Assembly (NCBI GenBank): GCA_964645405.1
Contig: CAZYCA010000035.1
Coordinates: forward strand, 10,744 to 74,743
DNA: 64,000 bases
From: JAMWDF01 sp964645405
GTDB lineage: Bacteria; Ratteibacteria; UBA8468; B48-G9; DSTR01
Direction of reading: 5' to 3'
The notes beneath the pieces are model-generated. The model ran no database searches. It had not been told where the DNA came from and was given only the letters and a program-made list of their open reading frames with translations. Every line of letters begins with the position of its first letter. The stretch's first letter is position 1. Position numbers and translations under genes: made by a program. Shown here in pieces: positions 59,505-64,000 of the stretch.

Positions 59505-62500
59505 TATCATTCGGGATTTTGATGTCAGGAAGTTTATTCGTTTTTTCCAGGAAAAAAACTCCTTTTTTGTGCCATTAGACCAGGAACTTGACTACTGCGA
59601 TGATGAGCAGGATTTCAAAGATGGTTTATTGCTCGGCGAAATTCCCTTTGAAGGTGGTACTCTAAAACTTTCCGTTCATTCCTTCCTTGTCACAAAAGAC
59701 CTCACGGAACGCTCCGGAAAAAAGAAGCAATATGAACTTGGTAAAAAAATCCTAAAGTCAGCCAATTCTGATGCTGGTATATTTATTTTCTATGACAGTG
59801 GCGGAAATTTCAGGTTTTCCTTGATTTATACGGAATACACTGGCACAAGGCGAAAATTCAGTTATTTCAAAAGATTTACCTATTTTGTAAGCCCATCACT
59901 TACAAACAAAACATTTTTTCAACAGATTGGAGATTGTAATTTTTCATCCCTTGAAGAAATAAAAGAGGCATTCTCAGTAGGGCCAGTTACAAGACAATTC
60001 TACCAGGAGATTGCAAACTGGTACTTCTGGGCAATGGATAAAATCAAATTTCCTGAAGATTACAAACATAGCGACGACCCGGCAAAAGACAGGGAAATAC
60101 GCAATGCTACAAACCTTATTCGTCTTATCACAAGGGTTATATTTATCTGGTTTATAAAAGAAAAAGGGCTTATTCCTGAACTTCTATTTAATAGAGAGAT
60201 TCTCAAAGGGATAGTAAAAGACTTTGAAACTGGCAATAACTATTATAATGCCATTCTTCAAAACCTGTTCTTTGCAACACTAAACCAGAAGATGGGGGAG
60301 AGAAAATTTGCTAACGAAGATGGCTATCCCGCCAGCAAAAGAGAATATGGAGTGAAGACACTTTATCGTTATAGAAATAAATTTTTAATGACCGAAAGAG
60401 AGGCTCTTGATCTCTTTAAGGAAATTCCATTTCTAAATGGTGGTCTTTTTGACTGCCTTGACAAGGAGGATGAGCAGGGAAAAGTAATCTATATTGACGG
60501 ATTTTCAAGGAATCCCAAAAAACAGGCTATAATTCCTGATTTTTTGTTTTTCCAGCAAAATGAAACAAGAGTTGAGTTATCTCAGTACGGAATTGGTTCA
60601 AACAAGGCTGTTCGTGGACTGATTGAAATATTGAAAAGTTACAACTTCACCATAGATGAAAACACACCAATTGACCAGGAAGTAGCCCTTGACCCAGAAC
60701 TTCTTGGCAAGGTCTTTGAAAACCTCCTTGCTTCTTATAATCCAGAGACAGCCACCACAGCAAGAAAAGCAACCGGCAGTTATTACACTCCAAGAGAGAT
60801 TGTAGATTATATGGTAGATGAAAGTTTGAGAGAATACTTTAGAACACAGCTACCGCATATTGAAGAAGAGAAAGTGGAATTGCTCCTATCGTATTCAGAG
60901 GAAATTCCTGAATTTTCCGAACAGGAAAAACAAAAGATAATCTCTGCTATTGATAAAATCAAAATTCTTGACCCAGCCTGCGGTTCTGGCGCCTTTCCGA
61001 TGGGAATAGTTCATAAACTCGTTTATATTCTCCAGAAATTAGACCCTGATAATAAACACTGGTATGAACTCCAGTACCAAAAAGCCCTTAGAGCATCAGA
61101 AGAGGTGTTTAAAGAAAAAAGCAAATCATATAGAGAAGAAATGCTCAAAGAGATAAATGACGCCTTTGATGAAAACATAAACTACCCTGACTATGCAAGA
61201 AAACTTTATTTGATTGAAAACTGCATTTATGGCGTTGACATCCAGCCAATAGCAATTCAAATAAGTAAGTTGAGGTTCTTTATATCTCTGGTTCTTGACC
61301 AGAAAGTTGATAGGACAAAAGAGAATTTTGGGATAAGACCTCTGCCAAACCTTGAGACAAAGTTCGTAGTAGCAAATACACTGATAGGGTTAGAAAAACC
61401 AGAACAACCTCAATTGCGCAATCTTGAAATACAGAACATGGAGGAAGATTTAAGAAAACTCAGGCACCGATACTTTACGGCGAAGACCCGGACTGAAAAG
61501 ATGAGGTTTCAGGAAAACGATAGGAAAATAAGAGAAGAGATTGCCCGGCTACTGGTAAATGATGGCTGGGAGAAGACGACTGCACGTAAAATCGCCTCAT
61601 TTGACCTCTTTGACCAGAATGCTTCCGCTGACTGGTTTGACCCTGAATGGATGTTTGGAGTGGTGGATGGATTTGATGTTGTGATAGGAAACCCGCCGTA
61701 TATCAAGGAATATACCAATAGAAAAGCATTTGATGGTTTAAGGGATTCCCCATATTACCAAGGGAAAATGGATATATGGTATTTCTTTGCTTGCAAAGGT
61801 ATTGATTTGTTAAAAGATATGAGTATTTTAACATTTATAGCACAAAATAATTGGCTTACGAACTATGGCGCTTCAAAGATGAGAAATAAACTTATGAAGG
61901 AGTGTAGCATTCTTCAGCTGTTAGATTTTGGTTCCTATTGTATATTTGAAAGTTCAGATATTCAAACAATGATTATGATTTTTCAGAAAAATCAAAACAT
62001 CAACAATTATACATTTGATTTAAGGCGAATCATTGGGGGAAAACCATCTTTTCAAGATGTGATTGACTTGTTATACAGAAATCAAAATCCAAATAATGAA
62101 TATTTAAGCCCTTCAATTAAAAGAAACAAATATTTAAATAAGCCTTTCGCTTTTAGCAAAGCAGATGATGAAGCCGTTCTTAGCAAAATAGAGGATAACG
62201 GTAAAGAGAGATTATATGAAAGTGAAATTACAAATGGGATTCATTCTCATCATGACAAATTAAGTAAAGACATGCTTAAAAAGCTAGGAGAAGGGTTCAA
62301 CGTAGGAGATGGCATTTTCGTTTTGGGTGATGGTGAAAAGAAAAAGATACCATTCACATACGCAGAGCTTGAAATCATTAAACCTTATTACACTTCAAAA
62401 GAACTGAAGAAATATTACGCAAATAGTAAAAATTCAGAATGGATTATTTACACAAACTCGCGGTTTAAAAATCCAGAAGCTACAAAGCCTTATCCAAATA

Positions 62501-63009
62501 TAAGAAAACATCTAGATAAATTCAAAAATGTAATTACCTCTGATAATAGACCCTATGGTCTTCACAGGGCACGCGATGAAGATTTCTTTGAAGGTGAAAA
62601 GATAGTTGCTGTGCGTAAGTGTGCCGAACCTACTTTTACCTATACAGATTTTGACTGTTACGTTTCTGCTGCTTTTTATGTGATTAAAACGGATAGATTC
62701 AATTTAAAATACTTGACAGGGCTTCTTAATTCCAAACTTGTTGCTTTCTGGTTAAAACATAAAGGGAAAATGCAAGGTAATAATTTCCAAATTGACAAAG
62801 AACCTTTGTTGAGGCTGCCCCTACCTCCCATCACCTCCCAAAACCAGCCCATAGTTAGGAAAATAGAAGCCCTTGTTGATAAAATCCTTTCCGCCAAGAA
62901 ACAAAATCCACAAGCAGACACAAACAGCTTAGAAAAAGAGATTGATCAGTTGGTTTATAAGTTATATGATTTAACAGAAGATGAAATAAAAATAATTGAA
63001 GGTGATTGA
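59482..63009 (+). CDS. Large Eco57I-like N6-adenine DNA methyltransferase
   Basis: A 1175-residue protein with SAM motif I DPACGSGAFPMGIVHKL near residue 497 and catalytic motif IV NPPYIKEY near 736. The ~400 residues before the methylase core are shared with type IIG/Eco57I-like proteins and may include a nuclease, but no clear PD-(D/E)xK motif was confirmed. The C-terminal ~350 residues look like a TaqI-type target-recognition region ending in LEKEIDQLVYKLYDL. The start at 59482 overlaps the helicase gene by 23 bp; a frame to 59446 is possible. It should protect host DNA and pair with the PLD-helicase as restriction component. Confidence 0.88.
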   Translation: MTKQVLIDIIRDFDVRKFIRFFQEKNSFFVPLDQELDYCDDEQDFKDGLLLGEIPFEGGTLKLSVHSFLVTKDLTERSGKKKQYELGKKILKSANSDAGIFIFYDSGGNFRFSLIYTEYTGTRRKFSYFKRFTYFVSPSLTNKTFFQQIGDCNFSSLEEIKEAFSVGPVTRQFYQEIANWYFWAMDKIKFPEDYKHSDDPAKDREIRNATNLIRLITRVIFIWFIKEKGLIPELLFNREILKGIVKDFETGNNYYNAILQNLFFATLNQKMGERKFANEDGYPASKREYGVKTLYRYRNKFLMTEREALDLFKEIPFLNGGLFDCLDKEDEQGKVIYIDGFSRNPKKQAIIPDFLFFQQNETRVELSQYGIGSNKAVRGLIEILKSYNFTIDENTPIDQEVALDPELLGKVFENLLASYNPETATTARKATGSYYTPREIVDYMVDESLREYFRTQLPHIEEEKVELLLSYSEEIPEFSEQEKQKIISAIDKIKILDPACGSGAFPMGIVHKLVYILQKLDPDNKHWYELQYQKALRASEEVFKEKSKSYREEMLKEINDAFDENINYPDYARKLYLIENCIYGVDIQPIAIQISKLRFFISLVLDQKVDRTKENFGIRPLPNLETKFVVANTLIGLEKPEQPQLRNLEIQNMEEDLRKLRHRYFTAKTRTEKMRFQENDRKIREEIARLLVNDGWEKTTARKIASFDLFDQNASADWFDPEWMFGVVDGFDVVIGNPPYIKEYTNRKAFDGLRDSPYYQGKMDIWYFFACKGIDLLKDMSILTFIAQNNWLTNYGASKMRNKLMKECSILQLLDFGSYCIFESSDIQTMIMIFQKNQNINNYTFDLRRIIGGKPSFQDVIDLLYRNQNPNNEYLSPSIKRNKYLNKPFAFSKADDEAVLSKIEDNGKERLYESEITNGIHSHHDKLSKDMLKKLGEGFNVGDGIFVLGDGEKKKIPFTYAELEIIKPYYTSKELKKYYANSKNSEWIIYTNSRFKNPEATKPYPNIRKHLDKFKNVITSDNRPYGLHRARDEDFFEGEKIVAVRKCAEPTFTYTDFDCYVSAAFYVIKTDRFNLKYLTGLLNSKLVAFWLKHKGKMQGNNFQIDKEPLLRLPLPPITSQNQPIVRKIEALVDKILSAKKQNPQADTNSLEKEIDQLVYKLYDLTEDEIKIIEGD

Positions 63010-63011
63010 TT

Positions 63012-63302
63012 ATGAAGACATTGGAAGAGATTAAAGAGATACTGAAAAAAAACGAGGATAAACTCCTGAGAGACTACAATATCAAAAGTATAAAGATTTT
63101 TGGTTCTTATGCGGAAGAAAGACAAAAAGAAACAAGTGATATTGATTTAATCGTAGAGTTTGAGAAAATCCCCACATTTATAGAACTTATCAGAATAGAA
63201 GAAGAAATATCTAAACTCCTTGACATAAAAGTAGACCTTTTAACAGAAGAAGGTATAAGTCCCTATGTCAAACCATATATTAAAGAGGTAAATATCCTAT
63301 GA
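63012..63302 (+). CDS. MNT-type nucleotidyltransferase antitoxin (MntA-like)
   Basis: A 96-residue minimal nucleotidyltransferase with KIFGSYAEERQKETSDIDLI near residue 27, containing the GSY and DxD catalytic motifs, and KVDLLTEEGI near 75 supplying the third Asp. Such proteins are antitoxins that AMPylate HEPN-domain toxins (HepT). The ATG at 63012 lies 2 bp after the methyltransferase stop and the 3' end overlaps the hepT-like reading frame as ATGA. Here the toxin gene is broken, so this antitoxin has lost its intact partner. Confidence 0.88.
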   Translation: MKTLEEIKEILKKNEDKLLRDYNIKSIKIFGSYAEERQKETSDIDLIVEFEKIPTFIELIRIEEEISKLLDIKVDLLTEEGISPYVKPYIKEVNIL

Positions 63303-63656
63303 AAGTAGCAAAGCCATATCTTGAACATATTCTGGAAGAATGTAATTTTCTTATTCAAAAGTCGAAAAACCTAAAATTATAAAAAATTCATTAAAGATTC
63401 TGTTATTTTGAAGGCGTTTGTGAGAAGTCTTGAGATTATAGGTGAAGCAGTTAAGAACATCCCGGTTGGTTTTAAGGATAAATATAACTCAATTCCATGG
63501 AAAGAAATCGCTGGGATGAGAGATAAACTTATTCACGAGTATTTTGGAGTAAATTATAAAATCGTATGAGAAACGGCAATTCAAGAAATCCCAAAACTTA
63601 AGAAAAACATTGAAGAAATACTTGGAAATGAAGATTTTAAAATTAAACAAAAATAG
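63299..63656 (+). pseudogene. Broken HEPN-domain toxin gene (HepT-like)
   Basis: Reading begins MKVAKPYLEHILEECNFLI and stops after 27 codons at 63380-63382. In the +1 frame from 63384 the HepT sequence continues with VRSLEIIGEAVKNIP and IPWKEIAGMRDKLIHEYFGV, which includes the RxxxxH catalytic region (RDKLIH). It then meets TGA at 63567-63569 exactly where HepT proteins have Trp (IVWET), and continues to a stop at 63654-63656. A one-base shift in an A-rich run plus a nonsense change leave no intact toxin. TGA is a normal stop throughout this window, so recoding is not the explanation. Confidence 0.8.
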
Positions 63657-63765
63657 AGTCCCATTTTGTTAACCTCCAAGATCAATAACTATCTGATCAT
63701 CCAGAATTTAGGGAAGAATCCCCATTTAAAAAACCTCTCAAACAAAATACCCCGTCCTGCGGACA

Positions 63766-63783
63766 CCCCTTTCAAGAAAGGGG
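63766..63783. repeat. Hairpin-forming inverted repeat downstream of the defence genes
   Basis: CCCCTTTC and GAAAGGGG flank two adenines, a perfect 8-bp stem. It resembles the hairpin at 55944-55964 in composition and position relative to the island. Confidence 0.5.
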
Positions 63784-63810
63784 AATAGCCGGCAGGCAGA
63801 TACGAGCCAG

Positions 63811-63861
63811 TGGGAACGAGAGACTGAGCAGTTGGTTTACGGGTTGTATAATTTAAGGTAA
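63811..63861 (+). pseudogene. Remnant of a second DNA methyltransferase C-terminus
   Basis: An open stretch encodes WERETEQLVYGLYNLR and a TAA stop. It matches the last part of the methyltransferase at 62935-62975 (LEKEIDQLVYKLYDL) at both protein and DNA level. This ending is typical of Eco57I/TaqI-like methylases. Nothing upstream in frame extends the match, so it looks like the tail of a deleted duplicate or of a relative once encoded here. Confidence 0.6.
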
Positions 63862-64000
63862 TTAGTAACCAGAGTTGCACCTGAAACTTTCCACGGTCAG
63901 TACCGCTGTCGGAAGTGTCGTCTGACCCGCTATTTCCTTGGGGAAACCTTCTGGCGCCAGAGCCGTATTTCTGCCTACTGGAAAGGCAAGCTTCTGAAGT
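63862..64000 (+). CDS. Open frame with zinc-ribbon-like motif at the window edge, possible transposase fragment
   Basis: After the TAA at 63859, the same frame stays open to the end of the window and reads HGQYRCRKCRLTRYFLGETF near its middle. The YRCRKC pair with following basic residues resembles the second half of the zinc ribbon in some transposases. There is no ATG in the visible part, so this is either the inner part of a decayed gene or chance. The identification is tentative. Confidence 0.3.

Noticed and set aside
56133..63009. Complete DISARM or BREX system
   Set aside because: No DrmA/DrmB or BrxC/PglZ-like proteins are present; only PLD-helicase and methyltransferase are seen, so a full named system cannot be claimed.
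63567..63569. TGA as a recoded Trp or selenocysteine codon in the hepT-like gene
   Set aside because: TGA ends many genes here in ATGA overlaps (fdhA region, hydrogenase, fdhD), so it is a normal stop. A separate frameshift is also present, which favours pseudogene decay.
63689..63880. Minus-strand frame across the region downstream of hepT
   Set aside because: It covers the hairpin repeat and the methylase remnant and has no family similarity or ribosome site.
1..64000. CRISPR arrays, rRNA or tRNA genes
   Set aside because: No regularly spaced repeats were seen, and no tRNA-like cloverleaf or rRNA segment was recognised by reading; a dedicated scan was not possible.

Overview
The window looks like a piece of chromosome from an uncultured, strictly anaerobic bacterium of moderate GC with an acetogen-like or fermentative metabolism. 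The gene mix (cytosolic formate dehydrogenase, two hydrogenases, the folate methyl branch of the Wood-Ljungdahl pathway, Rex, many glycoside-processing genes, MoxR/DUF58/transglutaminase) would fit an Omnitrophota/Ratteibacteria-like or other PVC-neighbouring candidate lineage. That placement is an inference from content, not a phylogenetic result. No rRNA, tRNA or CRISPR array was recognised.

Layout. 1-2.4 kb (minus): FtsX-like permease, ABC ATPase, proC and the first codons of a PfkB kinase. 2.4-7.9 kb (plus): galK behind an apparently leaderless promoter with an operator-like palindrome, then a coupled moxR-DUF58-transglutaminase set. 7.9-25.2 kb (minus): a long, tightly coupled C1 operon in transcription order fchA, folD, [NiFe] hydrogenase small and large subunits, maturation protease, metV-like, metF, moaA, fdhD, moaC, MOSC, mogA, NuoE-like, NuoF-GltD fusion and fdhA, followed by mobA and moeA. 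25.3-28.9 kb (plus): Gfo/Idh oxidoreductase, a small penicillin-binding lipoprotein, a TPR-like membrane protein and a DegT aminotransferase. 28.9-37.8 kb (minus): a rex-led operon encoding Rex, a Cache histidine kinase, HydB (again NuoF-GltD), [FeFe] hydrogenase HydA, HydC and two lone receiver domains. 38-45.9 kb (plus): a Ser/Thr kinase-PilZ fusion, a 1.5 kb-residue exported glycoside hydrolase-like protein, a nitrilase-family hydrolase and a second Gfo/Idh enzyme. 45.9-55.7 kb: carbohydrate esterases, GH42, a KDG-kinase-like PfkB protein, a GHL6-like protein and a GYF_2 membrane protein. 56.1-64 kb: a visibly AT-rich island with a PLD-SNF2 helicase, a large Eco57I-like DNA methyltransferase, an MNT nucleotidyltransferase antitoxin, a broken HEPN toxin gene and debris.

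How it fits together. The C1 operon makes a molybdo-formate dehydrogenase with most of its cofactor pathway and the steps from methenyl- to methyl-tetrahydrofolate. FolD carries Gln at the position of the cyclohydrolase lysine, so the adjacent FchA probably performs that step. The formate dehydrogenase and the [FeFe] hydrogenase each use a NuoF-type flavoprotein fused to a complete GltD/NfnB-like FAD-NADPH module. This suggests two related machines exchanging electrons between formate or H2 and NAD(P)(H), possibly with ferredoxin. The [FeFe] operon is probably controlled by Rex through a candidate Rex box over the rex promoter, and it carries its own sensor kinase. Formate-THF ligase, CODH/ACS, HdrABC, hyp and hydEFG genes are not in this window.

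The most interesting items are the paired NuoF-GltD fusions, the [NiFe] hydrogenase embedded among folate genes with an altered C-terminal processing motif, the FolD lysine loss, the leaderless promoters, and the two-gene PLD-helicase/methyltransferase defence candidate beside a decayed MntA-HepT pair.
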